Source of the DNA: Megalonaias nervosa
Taxonomy: Eukaryota; Mollusca; Bivalvia; Unionida; Unionidae
Direction of reading: 5' to 3'
DNA length: 64,000 nt
NCBI GenBank assembly: GCA_016617855.1
Contig: JAECUM010001874.1
Location: 62,001-126,000 of the forward strand
In this document: piece after piece, positions 11,553 to 19,979 of the stretch
Layout of the letters: the number at the start of each line of letters is the position of its first letter
Position numbering within the stretch: position 1 is the first letter of the stretch
Position numbers and translations under genes: made by a program
Notes under the pieces: model-generated
What the model was told of the DNA's origin: nothing
Database searches by the model: none
Seen by the model: the letters and a program-made list of their open reading frames with translations, nothing else

Positions 11553-12215
11553 TTATCCAAAAATTGTATCAAGTCCGTTACGATATCTTGACCTCGGATC
11601 ATGTAAATTTATTGTTACAAAACCAAAGGGAGCAGCATGTGCTTTTGAAAAGAAATTTTTAAATTTGTTCATATCCATGTCCCCAGAACACCAAGTATAA
11701 TAAATATTTTGCAGCGTATGATTATCAACTCCGTTGAACACAACTAAAATGTTACAGTTATCCCTGATTACTTTTGGAATTTGTGTATATCTCTGGGTAA
11801 CATAAATCATGTCTGTGTTTTTGTGACGGCCTCGAGAAAGTATTCTAGCTGGATTTGATTGTTTGTCCAGCATAACATCATCATACACTACTAAATTATT
11901 AATGAATCCATCCAGATCATCTACAGATGGCGCTTCATCAATATCAGTAATAAAGTCTATGACACTGTCTTCATGCAACAATTTTGCGTTTTCATTAAAA
12001 TCTTTAAGTACTTCGTAACATCGTTGATCATCTACAGATGGCGCTATCAAATATAATTTATCCCACTTGAGCCATCTCATTATTAGATTAAGTAATAATT
12101 GCGTTTTTCCACTTCCGGACGGACCTGTCATAATCATTCTGATAGAATTTGGTAGCGCTGGATGGTGCTTTACTGGTTCTTGTTTTCGTGTCGCTGAAAA
12201 GTCAATTATATCCAT
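11553..12215 (-). CDS. Viral genome-packaging ATPase (A32/FtsK-HerA type)
   Basis: 220-aa P-loop ATPase that would pump the viral genome into preformed capsids. Walker A is GPSGSGKT (residues 31-38), Walker B is LVVYDD (about 108-113), and a polar sensor region follows in DMIYVTQRYTQIP (about 136-148). This pattern and length match the packaging ATPases of Polintons, adintoviruses and virophages. The frame is intact, with an ATG at 12,215 and TAA stop, and the stop lies only a few bases inside the left terminal repeat. It is divergent from the DUF5679 ORF with 12 bp between the start codons, so the two must share a very small promoter region. Its intactness contrasts with the broken capsid and polymerase genes. 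Confidence 0.9.
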   Translation of the reverse strand: MDIIDFSATRKQEPVKHHPALPNSIRMIMTGPSGSGKTQLLLNLIMRWLKWDKLYLIAPSVDDQRCYEVLKDFNENAKLLHEDSVIDFITDIDEAPSVDDLDGFINNLVVYDDVMLDKQSNPARILSRGRHKNTDMIYVTQRYTQIPKVIRDNCNILVVFNGVDNHTLQNIYYTWCSGDMDMNKFKNFFSKAHAAPFGFVTINLHDPRSRYRNGLDTIFG

Positions 12216-12227
12216 ATAATTAATAAT

Positions 12228-12380
12228 ATGAGTCTATATTGTGTTCGATGCAGAGTATCTACACCTACTACTGAATTAACGACAATAACAACAAAAAATA
12301 AAAGACGAGCACTTACAGGTAAGTGTGTGAAATGTGGCACCAAGAAATATAAATTTATTCCAACAGACAGGTGGGGGTGA
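12228..12380 (+). CDS. DUF5679-like zinc-ribbon ORF, 50 aa
   Basis: Small ORF with two Cys pairs (CVRC near the N-terminus and CVKCGTKKYKF near the C-terminus) separated by a T-rich segment with KNKRRALTGK. This is the DUF5679 pattern, a short zinc-binding module frequent in Polinton-like elements and large DNA viruses. The ORF runs out in a G-rich stretch (about 12,370-12,378), while the PLA2 frame starts without an ATG in the same place. In relatives, as I recall, the two domains form one protein, so a one-base indel in the G-run probably splits a DUF5679-PLA2 fusion here. Alternatively it is a genuine separate mini-gene. Confidence 0.7.
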   Translation: MSLYCVRCRVSTPTTELTTITTKNKRRALTGKCVKCGTKKYKFIPTDRWG

Positions 12381-12729
12381 TATTGCTGCTTCGTTAGGAA
12401 AATTACCAGGAACTCCATGGGCTAAATATCCCGGTGAGAAACATTTACCCGGATATAATTATTGTGGTCCTGGAACTCGTCTCGATATCAGACTCGATAA
12501 CCAAGATCAACCAAAACCAGGAGAGTATCCAGTAAATAAGATTGATCAAGCGTGTCACATTCATGATGTCGCGTATAAAAGTAAAGATTTGCAACAGCGA
12601 CATCTCGCAGATGTGAAATTGATTCACGCATTAAATTCTATACCTAATAAATCTCTCAGAGAATCTCTCGCTAGCTTTCTAGTAAAAACTGCTATGAAAG
12701 GTAAACTAGTGCTAGGGGCTGGCAATTAA
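12334..12729 (+). CDS. Parvovirus-type phospholipase A2 domain protein
   Basis: Phospholipase A2 domain of the kind found in parvovirus VP1 and in Polinton/adintovirus proteins, where it breaches endosomal membranes during entry. The calcium loop YNYCGPGT lies at about residues 41-48 and the catalytic His-Asp pair in ACHIHDVAYK at about 77-78. The frame has no ATG at its beginning; a GTG at 12,334 is the first possible start. It overlaps the DUF5679 ORF in another frame, suggesting that the two were once one gene and a frameshift at about 12,370 separates them. The integrase follows on the same strand 16 bp downstream. The active-site residues are all present. Confidence 0.88.
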   Translation: MAPRNINLFQQTGGGDIAASLGKLPGTPWAKYPGEKHLPGYNYCGPGTRLDIRLDNQDQPKPGEYPVNKIDQACHIHDVAYKSKDLQQRHLADVKLIHALNSIPNKSLRESLASFLVKTAMKGKLVLGAGN

Positions 12730-12745
12730 TTATATAACTATCATA

Positions 12746-13717
12746 ATGGAATCTGTTTATTATTCCCCGAGAGGATTCTGGAGAGGTAAAGCAGCGATTA
12801 GTAAACTCGCCGAAGCAGCAAAAGTTTCACGTAATGTTGCTGCATCATGGTTAGCACGACAGGCAATATGGCAAATCTTCCTAAGTCCACCTAAAAGAAT
12901 TCAGTATGCGCATTTTGATGTTAGCGTTCCTAATGAAGTTCATCAAGCGGATATTTTGTTTTTACCACACGATACCATTAAAACACGTAGACGTCAATAT
13001 ACGTATAGATACGCATTGACGGTTGTTGACGTTGCGAGTAGATATAAAGAAGCGGAGCCGCTATCAACAAAAACAGCATCTGAAGTTGCATCTGCGTTTG
13101 AGCGCATTTATCAACGTGGTGGTCTACGATGGCCACGGTTATTACAAGTTGATCCTGGTAAAGAATTTCTTGGAGTAGTATCATCGTTGATGAAGAAACA
13201 TAACGTTAAAATCAGACGAGGACATACTGAAATTCATCGTGATCAGGCAATCGTTGAACGATTTAATAGAACACTTGCTGAGCGGTTATTCGGATATCAA
13301 TATGCAAAGGAAATATCTACCGACTTCAAGGATAGATCTCGTGAATGGGTTGCAAGATTACCGAGTGTGATAGCTGCGTTGAATAATGAAATTACTCGTG
13401 CAACTTCCATGAAACCTTCTAATGCGATCCAAAATATATATATACCCCGTAGCTATAACGGACAACAACCTCAACCAGTATTAGGTAATGTTACAGTTAG
13501 ATATTTATATGAACCTGGCGAACTTGAAGGTGGTAAAAAAAGAGCAACCGATCCTATCTGGAGCGTGACTACACATAAAATTTCTAGCGTGGTAAGATCC
13601 ACTGGTAGACCTCCAATATACAGACTAGATTCTACAGCCCCTCAACGTGGATTTGTACGTGAACAATTGCAAGTAATTCCTGAGGATACGCAATTACCAC
13701 CAAGCTCAATTTTGTAA
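12746..13717 (+). CDS. Retrovirus-type integrase (rve)
   Basis: 323-aa DDE integrase that would join the linear viral DNA to host chromosomes. The catalytic triad is visible: D69 (HQADILFLP), D136 (LQVDPGKEF) and E171 (IVERFNRTLAERL), the last two 35 positions apart. The N-terminal 50 residues (FWRGKAAISKLAEAAKV) match the helix-turn-helix-like start usual in Polinton integrases. The C-terminus has basic residues but no clear chromodomain, unlike the older Maverick integrase it interrupts. The ORF is intact with an ATG start. Its 3' end overlaps by about 12 bp the 3' end of the HNH part of the replication gene on the opposite strand. Confidence 0.93.
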   Translation: MESVYYSPRGFWRGKAAISKLAEAAKVSRNVAASWLARQAIWQIFLSPPKRIQYAHFDVSVPNEVHQADILFLPHDTIKTRRRQYTYRYALTVVDVASRYKEAEPLSTKTASEVASAFERIYQRGGLRWPRLLQVDPGKEFLGVVSSLMKKHNVKIRRGHTEIHRDQAIVERFNRTLAERLFGYQYAKEISTDFKDRSREWVARLPSVIAALNNEITRATSMKPSNAIQNIYIPRSYNGQQPQPVLGNVTVRYLYEPGELEGGKKRATDPIWSVTTHKISSVVRSTGRPPIYRLDSTAPQRGFVREQLQVIPEDTQLPPSSIL

Positions 13718-13943
13718 ACGTCCAGAACCTCGACGTCGATTACACTCAAGACAGGTCAACATCACATTATCACGTATATGACCGAGATCACTATTAATTC
13801 TGTCTACGGTAAATTGTCTTGGATTATTATTTGAATGCTGCCATGACATATTACAGTTGCAACTTGCGCAATGATTATTCTGTTGTTGTCTTAATGTTAT
13901 AATAAATTCAGCATCAAGATCAAAGTCACGTTTATTTTTTTGT
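13706..13943 (-). pseudogene. HNH nuclease domain at the end of the replication gene
   Basis: The minus strand reads KRDFDLDAEFIITLRQQ, then CASCNCNMSW, QFTVDRINSDLGHI and NVMLTCLECNRRR, ending at TGA 13,706-13,708. Paired CxxC motifs around a VDRI...H...N core are those of HNH/treble-clef nucleases. It follows the helicase C-terminus in the same overall reading direction, with stops and two frame changes in the roughly 25 codons between. It could nick DNA during replication or recombination. No start codon of its own was found, which supports its being a domain rather than a gene. Confidence 0.7.
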
Positions 13944-14614
13944 CACACTGTTTATAACTGACTAATTTTTTTATTGATATCGATATTGTTAGTGATTTCT
14001 TCAGTTATTACGTAATCTACAATAACCCTACGCAGTTGCGATATTCTCCTGACTCGAGATACGGCGAGATAGACTAAATTCGACCATTAAATACGATCAT
14101 CTACAATCCAGATTCTAGTATCAGTTATAGTTAATCCCTGCGACGAGTGAATTGTTATAGCGTATCCTAACGTCCATGGCGATTTATCCATGTTCAACGC
14201 GCTCTCAACAACATCAACAACAACCAACACGATATCATTCAAGACAAGATTCTGTACCCGGACATTTTCAGCGTCTCCACCTGGTATTTCAACTTCAATA
14301 TTTTGTCGTCGAGTATCTGCTGGGCGATAACACAAAGGTACATGTAGATCCGGAAACTTTTCTTTATGTAACGTAAATAATTTCTTTTGCAGTTCATCAC
14401 GAACTATCTTTCTACTGGCGACTATCAAATCAGCAGGTCTCCATAAAATACAAAAATCATTCATAGAAATTTCTGCAATTACTTTACGCAGAATCTCGCA
14501 TTGTATTTGATCTGGCTGTAGTCTGATTAATCTTTTAAGCTCTTTCAGCGGTTCATCAATAGTTCTATGGTCATCATTTATTTTTCGTAATAATCTACAA
14601 ATGTTTTCAACCAT
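13944..14614 (-). pseudogene. SF1 helicase, C-terminal half
   Basis: Second RecA-like domain of the SF1 (Pif1/RecD-like) helicase. It contains LGYAITIHSSQGLTI, the SF1 motif V region with SxQG, followed by IWIVDD. After an in-frame TAA (14,087-14,089) the frame continues with WSNLVYLAVSRVRR, the SF1 motif VI (AVSR). The stop therefore lies between two obligatory motifs and must inactivate the protein. The upstream side overlaps the N-terminal half in another frame, where a one-base length change in an A-run explains the split. Confidence 0.82.
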
Positions 14615-15042
14615 TCATGTGGAGACTGTCCAACAAAGGGTGGTGGTTGACCATGATCGCCACACATAATCACAGCAGTATTCTTCAATAACAACCAATC
14701 AAGAAATGTTTTTAGTTTTTCTAACGACACCGTGCATATCTCGTCCCATATAATAATTTTAGGAATGTGTTTCTCACCCATCCGCGATGGAGTCCATGTA
14801 TCTCCGCACCATCGAAAGAAACTGTGATATGTACATGATTTTACTCCTCGTTGTTTTATTTCTCTAGAAAGTTTATGTGTAGGTGTCAAAACAATTATAT
14901 CTGAGGTATTATTTATAAATAAGTTAATAGCACGAGTTGTTTTACCTGACCCTCCACACCCATTAAGATAAACGGTCTTATACCTAGATACAAGATCATA
15001 CACAGATGGTGCAGATGACTTTGATATTTGATTATTATTTTT
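14578..15042 (-). pseudogene. SF1 helicase, N-terminal half
   Basis: ATP-binding half of an SF1 helicase: Walker A GCGGSGKTT (motif I), VLTPTHKLS (motif Ia), IIWDEIC (motif II, DExx) and MCGDHGQPP (motif III). It would unwind the template ahead of the fused polymerase. The frame is open directly from the TAA ending the polymerase ORF and has no ATG, only a GTG at 15,003, so it makes sense as part of the same polypeptide. It ends at a TAA created by the frameshift near 14,580. Confidence 0.85.
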
Positions 15043-17154
15043 TTAATATGTCTCCGCAATTTCAACATCGGCAGATTCAGAATAACTAAGTATATTTTCT
15101 TGTTTTATCCTCCATGTTCCCCATTCACCATTACCGAGTTTTAATAAATCTTTATATTTCTTATGTACATAAAATGAATCCGTAGAAACTCTGACAGCGT
15201 GACGAGGAAATTTATTTATCATCGACAATAGATTTATCGAAACGTACGCTAACATCGAAGATCTTAAATGATTAAACTGCGGTGACTCGCCATCAAGATA
15301 GCTCACAATGGTACCTAGTTTTGTTCCATCTGATAAATAAGCATTACATCGGTTTATAAATGTATTTTTCTTCATCGTATCGGTGATTATAAAATCTAGT
15401 TCAGCATCGTCTATAATCAATCTTGTACACGTTCGTTTATGATTGTATGAACCACCTTGTGTAAACTTACCGATTATCTTTCTACCAAGATCTTTTGCAA
15501 ATTTTTCATCATGCTCGTTCCTGCATTTATTTATTTTAATGACATGATCTTCATCAATATCAGGGAATTCTTTCCTGGTATCATCGTTATTAAATCTGTC
15601 CGGTTCTGGCAACCAAACTTGCTTCTGTGAACTATACGATATAATCGCTTCAGTTACTCTCAACGATATTAAAAATCCAGCATCAAGCATATATCGCAAT
15701 AGTACTATCGGAACCCAACGTCGTTCTGAAAAATGTCTTCCAAACCAAGCATAAGTAATCGCATGGAGATCTTCTCTAAACTCGAATGATTCTACGTGAG
15801 CAAATCCTGTTAAGTCAAAATCTGGTAAGGATCCGTTTATTGCAACCCTGGTCATGTCATGTGTAGGATGTCCGAATCTCTTAAAGTATTTAGAACTTGC
15901 TCCATATCCAAGAAAACTCCAAGGATAACACGCTATCATATCAACAGAGATAACGTCATTGTAATCGTATTTGGTGTTCCATAATCCACCGTGTCCATAT
16001 TCTATACAACTTTTCTTGACATCTTCAAGAAATTCCGATCGTGTCGTTTTCCACGAATTTTTCTCCTGAGCAAAATGAGCAGCGACTGACGGAACAGTAA
16101 AACAGTTATTTAATAATTGTCTAACTATGACATCATCAGATGTATATTCACGCCAAAAGCGTTGCGCAAGATGTTCCATTTCCTCATGGAGAGATTCTGT
16201 ACGATAAATATCACCATTAGGTCGTACAAATTGATCGTAATGATTATATTCTGAACTCTGAAATAACCAAACAGAAACAGGATCGGTTTTACTAATATTC
16301 TTGATAAAATCAAAGATATCACCGTCATAAAATTTAACCGTTCTATCTCGTGGAAATATTGTTTCTGCAGCAGTCCATGCGTGCGCGTTATGATCAATAA
16401 TATCTATCGGAGTTCCATTTTTTATATATTTCGGTTTGTACAAAATCTCTCCGGTTAATGTTTTCACTGCTATTGGAAATCTTAATTTTTTCTCTAGCTC
16501 AGCAACGTCGCTGATAGACGCTCCGGTATCTTTAACGGACTCTGCCCGGTCATTTATTTTTGTACGTCTTAAATCTGTTAAGCCATTACCACGTATTGCG
16601 TTTGTAAAATGTTCTGTAACTCGTTCAGCTACACAGTTTATTCTTGATATTTTCATCGGCTTGAGATCCGCAACATTAGGTTTATCATTCAGTGAATATA
16701 TTCCATAGACAACTGCAGTCGCTGGATAACTTTGTACATAGTAAGGTTTATCAATGCCAGTAAGTATTCCAGGTTTGGATCTGTTATTTAAGAGAACAAT
16801 ATTACCCCCGGGCTGCACACGGACTGGATCACGCTTATCACGAATAATCCAGATATCGTCATCTGTCTCTACAATAAATTTTATTAAAATAAAATGTTTT
16901 TGATTATCAAGGTGATTAATAATTACTTTTCCTCGTTTGTCGTTCATCATATTAACGATATGTCCTATCCTGAATGTTGACCATGCATGAACTGCACCAT
17001 CATCACGAAATTCCTTCTTGGCCTCACGGATACGTTTAGTTATATCCGCATTCGTTAAAGCTAGATCTTGCATCGAAATACTAATTTTATATTCTGGTAG
17101 TATGTCAAGATCGAATCTGGTTGCGTAGGGTTCAATTGCGGATAATTCTTCCAT
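15043..17154 (-). CDS. Family-B DNA polymerase ORF, 703 aa
   Basis: DNA polymerase of the protein-primed/viral family-B group. Motif A is SVDMIACYP (about residues 404-411, catalytic Asp405). The motif B region is KIIGKFTQG (about 559-567). Motif C is VSTDS (about 656-660), which keeps the essential second Asp but has Ser in place of the first of the usual DTD. The N-terminal 350 residues lack a clear ExoI motif, so proofreading cannot be claimed. ATG at 17,154 follows an AT-rich stretch shared with the divergent zinc protein gene 49 bp away. The terminal TAA is probably a nonsense mutation inside a longer polymerase-helicase-HNH gene. Confidence 0.88.
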   Translation of the reverse strand: MEELSAIEPYATRFDLDILPEYKISISMQDLALTNADITKRIREAKKEFRDDGAVHAWSTFRIGHIVNMMNDKRGKVIINHLDNQKHFILIKFIVETDDDIWIIRDKRDPVRVQPGGNIVLLNNRSKPGILTGIDKPYYVQSYPATAVVYGIYSLNDKPNVADLKPMKISRINCVAERVTEHFTNAIRGNGLTDLRRTKINDRAESVKDTGASISDVAELEKKLRFPIAVKTLTGEILYKPKYIKNGTPIDIIDHNAHAWTAAETIFPRDRTVKFYDGDIFDFIKNISKTDPVSVWLFQSSEYNHYDQFVRPNGDIYRTESLHEEMEHLAQRFWREYTSDDVIVRQLLNNCFTVPSVAAHFAQEKNSWKTTRSEFLEDVKKSCIEYGHGGLWNTKYDYNDVISVDMIACYPWSFLGYGASSKYFKRFGHPTHDMTRVAINGSLPDFDLTGFAHVESFEFREDLHAITYAWFGRHFSERRWVPIVLLRYMLDAGFLISLRVTEAIISYSSQKQVWLPEPDRFNNDDTRKEFPDIDEDHVIKINKCRNEHDEKFAKDLGRKIIGKFTQGGSYNHKRTCTRLIIDDAELDFIITDTMKKNTFINRCNAYLSDGTKLGTIVSYLDGESPQFNHLRSSMLAYVSINLLSMINKFPRHAVRVSTDSFYVHKKYKDLLKLGNGEWGTWRIKQENILSYSESADVEIAETY

Positions 17155-17203
17155 ATTATAATTAAGGCAAATATATATTTAATTGAACATTAATCTTTTG
17201 TAT

Positions 17204-17509
17204 ATGATTCAACCAAATCATTGCCACTGGTTAAAAATCGGTTATACGTCTCCGTGTAACAGAACATGCGTGAATGAATACTGTAGTTATCATATGCAAT
17301 GCGTCAGAAATGGGAGTCTAGGACCAAAATCGTGTATTGTTTGTAGCGCTGGAGTGCGAGGAAAGACTCAACTGTGTGCGCAATGCGGTGGTAAAAAGTA
17401 CAGAGAGTTGAAACGATATTACGATAAAAAATATAACGCTGACTCTCCTATAAAGACCGAAGAAGATTATCTGGCTAGATTTTCAAAAAACAATGATTTA
17501 GACAAATAA
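17204..17509 (+). CDS. Cys/His-rich zinc-ribbon protein, 101 aa
   Basis: Small protein with many paired cysteines: NHCHW, PCNRTC, EYCSYHM, SCIVC and LCAQCGGKKYREL, followed by a basic tail. The pattern suggests two or three zinc-binding knuckles and a role in nucleic-acid or protein binding. Similar short Cys-rich proteins sit beside polymerase genes in other Polinton-like elements. I prefer the ATG at 17,204 over an upstream TTG. Divergent from the polymerase gene with about 50 bp between starts. Function is not known. Confidence 0.7.
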   Translation: MIQPNHCHWLKIGYTSPCNRTCVNEYCSYHMQCVRNGSLGPKSCIVCSAGVRGKTQLCAQCGGKKYRELKRYYDKKYNADSPIKTEEDYLARFSKNNDLDK

Positions 17510-17529
17510 ATATTATATATAAATGGAAG

Positions 17530-18023
17530 CAAAATGAGTTTGTGTCACATCCAATCCTTACCAATTATGAAGCATCTCGAGAAGGTGTGATTAGAAACTG
17601 CAGATTGAAAAAACCAGTCGGTAGTATTGATAATACTGGTTATTTTAGATTTAATGTTGGGAAAAAAGATACTTATCACATATATTTACCTACGAGTGTT
17701 TTCGTGGAGTAGTTAAAAATGGACTTGTAGTTGATCACATTGATGGAGATCCCCAGAATAATAATCTATCTAACCTGCAAGCTATTACACCTAGTCAGAA
17801 TTCTGCACGTGGAAAAAATGGCGTTAATAATCACTGTAAGGACGCAAGAGTTATTAGGTCTGTAAATATACAGACAGGACAGGAAATAACTTTCCCATCA
17901 ATTAATGCGGCTGCAAAACATTTTGGCATCAATTCTGCTTCAGTAAAACGTGTTGCAGATAAAACATACAAATCTACATATTCATTCAAATACGATCAGC
18001 AGATAATATTTGAATATATCTAA
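17530..18023 (+). pseudogene. NUMOD4-HNH-NUMOD1 homing endonuclease, frameshifted
   Basis: Remnant of a phage/virus-type free-standing homing endonuclease. A NUMOD4-like start (WKQNEF...NYEASREGVIRN), an HNH core (VVDHIDGDPQNNNLSNL) and a NUMOD1 DNA-binding tail (FPSINAAAKHFGINSASV) appear in order. A frame change at about 17,690-17,700 separates NUMOD4 from HNH, and no in-frame ATG precedes NUMOD4. Such genes are selfish passengers that cleave unmodified sites in related genomes. It sits between the replication and structural modules, a typical neutral landing spot. Confidence 0.8.
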
Positions 18024-18060
18024 CTCTGTCTTCCTAACAAAAACAAATAGTTCGACTCTG

Positions 18061-18504
18061 TCAATTTTGCCAAGGTTTTTGTTTAGCCATAATTACAGTC
18101 AAGGGTCCACCTTCACCATCGCTGCTCTCAGCGTCATTATTATTTTTGACAGAATCAGATAGCATAATCTTTCTTAATTGCATTATACGATTGTCCACAA
18201 TCTTTTTTCTTTCGTACTCGTGAGACAGTTCGGATTTAACCTTTTCGATTGACTGTGCAAGAGGTGCAAATAGCTTTACTTGATTGTCGTTTACCATAGC
18301 TAGTGATTCAAGCATAGATTGATAAATTAATTTTATAAATCTGTAGTTTGAAGGTAGTGTATATTTATTTTCAAATTTTCTCTGTTGCAGTGATTCAAAA
18401 TCGCACATAATTTTCTGAGGGTCGAGATTATCAGATATTTTTATTCCGTTATGTTTTAGTTTTTTAATAGCACAGATAATATCATTGATGTTTTCATGGT
18501 TCAT
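18061..18504 (-). CDS. 147-aa predicted coiled-coil protein, function unknown
   Basis: Intact ORF; I chose the ATG at 18,504 (MNHENINDI) rather than an upstream start in AT-rich leader. The middle (QSIEKVKSELSHEYERKKIVDNRIMQLRKIM) looks helical and coiled-coil-like, and the C-terminus is acidic then Gly/Pro-rich (DAESSDGEGGP). No family recognised. It faces the homing endonuclease tail to tail and lies at the edge of the large non-coding region, apart from the late gene block. Confidence 0.6.
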   Translation of the reverse strand: MNHENINDIICAIKKLKHNGIKISDNLDPQKIMCDFESLQQRKFENKYTLPSNYRFIKLIYQSMLESLAMVNDNQVKLFAPLAQSIEKVKSELSHEYERKKIVDNRIMQLRKIMLSDSVKNNNDAESSDGEGGPLTVIMAKQKPWQN

Positions 18505-18588
18505 TATATATATATTTATATATTTAAAATAAAAAAATATTAGCCCCATGACTTTTTTTTGTCAGGGAGCTGTTTTTGTGTGATATAT

Positions 18589-18985
18589 GGTTATGAAATA
18601 TATACAGATGGTTTATGATTTTGATTTCAGCACAACATATATTATATGGTTATGAAATATATACAGATGGTTTATGATTTTGATTTCAGCACAACATATA
18701 TTATATGGTTATGAAATATATACAGATGGTTTATGATTTTGATTTCAGCACAACATATATTATATGGTCATGAAATATATACAGATGGTTTATGATTTTG
18801 ATTTCAACACAACATATATTATATGGTTATGAAATATATACAGATGGTTTATGATTTTGATTTCAGCACAACATATATTATATGGCTATGAAATATATAC
18901 AGATGGTTTATGATTTTGATTTCAGCACAACTTATATTATATGGCTATGAAATATATACAGATGGTTTATGATTTTGATTTTGGA
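18589..18985. repeat. 59-bp tandem repeat, seven copies
   Basis: Units begin at about 18,591, 18,650, 18,709, 18,768, 18,827, 18,886 and 18,945, a strict 59-bp period, and differ by only one or two bases. The core word is ATGAAATATATACAGATGG. A degenerate eighth start is seen at about 19,016 (ATGAAATATACACAAATGG). The array lies in the main non-coding region of the provirus, where an origin, enhancer or packaging signal would be expected. Confidence 0.95.
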
Positions 18986-19059
18986 CGGCACAAACATATA
19001 GATGATTCTATGAACATGAAATATACACAAATGGTGATGACGGGGGAATCTTGTCTACG

Positions 19060-19165
19060 TCCAACAGATTTTGTACACTCTCCCCCCATACAAAACCCCG
19101 GGGAGTGTAAAAGGTACACCCCTCAAGGGTGTATGGTAGGAGAGTGTATTTTGTCTGTTGTGGAT
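19060..19165. promoter_or_regulatory. Nested inverted repeats in the provirus non-coding region
   Basis: Three symmetric elements occur close together. There is an outer pair around CAACAGA...CACTCTCC and GGAGAGTG...TCTGTTG, then ACACTC...GAGTGT around CCCCGGGG, then the compact hairpin TACACCCCTCAAGGGTGTA. The GC content is well above the surroundings. No function is assigned; a replication or regulatory structure is plausible. Confidence 0.5.
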
Positions 19166-19237
19166 TTCGAGGAAATGCTCCGGGTTCCCCCAATTAAATA
19201 GCATCAGTCGCCAAATGCAAGATAAATACCTTTAGCA

Positions 19238-19312
19238 TTTTTGGAGACTCGAACACGCGAGAGTCTGTAGAGCTTCGATCTACGTCCAACCGTCTTACCA
19301 TTTCGGCCATCG
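19238..19312 (-). other. tRNA-like sequence (degenerate tRNA or SINE head)
   Basis: On the minus strand an A-box-like TGGCCGAAATGG and a B-box-like GTGTTCGAGTCTC are correctly ordered. A 5-bp stem GTAGA/TCTAC with a seven-base loop sits between, and AGACTC/GAGTCT form another stem. The acceptor stem cannot be closed, position 33 would not be U, and the T loop is too long, so a working tRNA is unlikely. It may be a decayed tRNA or the head of a SINE inside the provirus. Confidence 0.4.
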
Positions 19313-19979
19313 TTCTCTTATCAATAATACACTTGAATTTAAGTATATATAAAATATTTGCGCTGTCTCACAGGACTTGTATTACTATGTAGTGTGAATT
19401 TACTTTAATTTTTCAAAATTAATAAAATAATCCACACATGAATTATCGTTCGTTAAGGTCAAAATACGTTAGAGCTAAAAATAAATCTATGTACTTGGTA
19501 TATCAAACTGACGTGAGTTTAAGGTTATTAGAGTTAAATCTCTGCTACAAATTGCTGCTTCACTAACAGCGATGCTTACAGAAAACAGATAGATCACTAA
19601 ATAATTAACGAAAAACGATATATATCGTGTCAGTACGGGAGACTGAAACCTCTATAGATAACATATATTACAAAAGAAGATAATCGTTTATTGCTCTACA
19701 CAGAGACAGAGCAGAGTTATCGCGCTTCATTACATAATCAATTAGAGTGAAAAAAATAATTTTTATCCGTGTTTTTGAGAGAAATGTATACAGAGACCTG
19801 CCAAGTGTTACAATTTAGACCCTCTCTCTATTATGTCTGTGTTTTATGATATCATCCACTTTCTGCAAACAAGCATCAGAATGACACAATAACTATTCTA
19901 TCTTTTATCAGAATAACAAACAACTATTCTGACCCGATATTTTTTTTTTGTTATGATAAAAACGTATTATGATAACGCT
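19313..19979. other. AT-rich non-coding stretch of the provirus
   Basis: No ORF or motif could be supported. Together with the repeat array it forms about 1.4 kb of non-coding DNA between the 147-aa gene and the late block. Confidence 0.5.

Larger units (their letters stand above)
13706..17154 (-). pseudogene. PolB-SF1 helicase-HNH replication protein, interrupted
   Basis: One long minus-strand gene (about 1,150 codons) encoding a protein-primed-type family-B polymerase, then an SF1 helicase, then an HNH nuclease. It is broken by an in-frame TAA at 15,043-15,045, a one-base frameshift in an A-run near 14,580, an in-frame TAA at 14,087-14,089, and two further frame changes at about 13,940-13,960. 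PolB and the helicase N-part are in the same frame, separated by the stop and 13 sense codons, and the domain spacing is uninterrupted. A polymerase-helicase fusion of this type occurs in some fungal and invertebrate genomes, which supports reading this as one gene. Separate entries describe each domain. Confidence 0.8.

Noticed and set aside
18589..18985. CRISPR array
   Set aside because: The 59-bp units are contiguous with no unique spacers, and the context is a eukaryotic viral element.
19238..19312. Functional tRNA gene inside the provirus
   Set aside because: No closable acceptor stem, wrong residue at position 33 and an oversized T loop. Kept only as tRNA-like.
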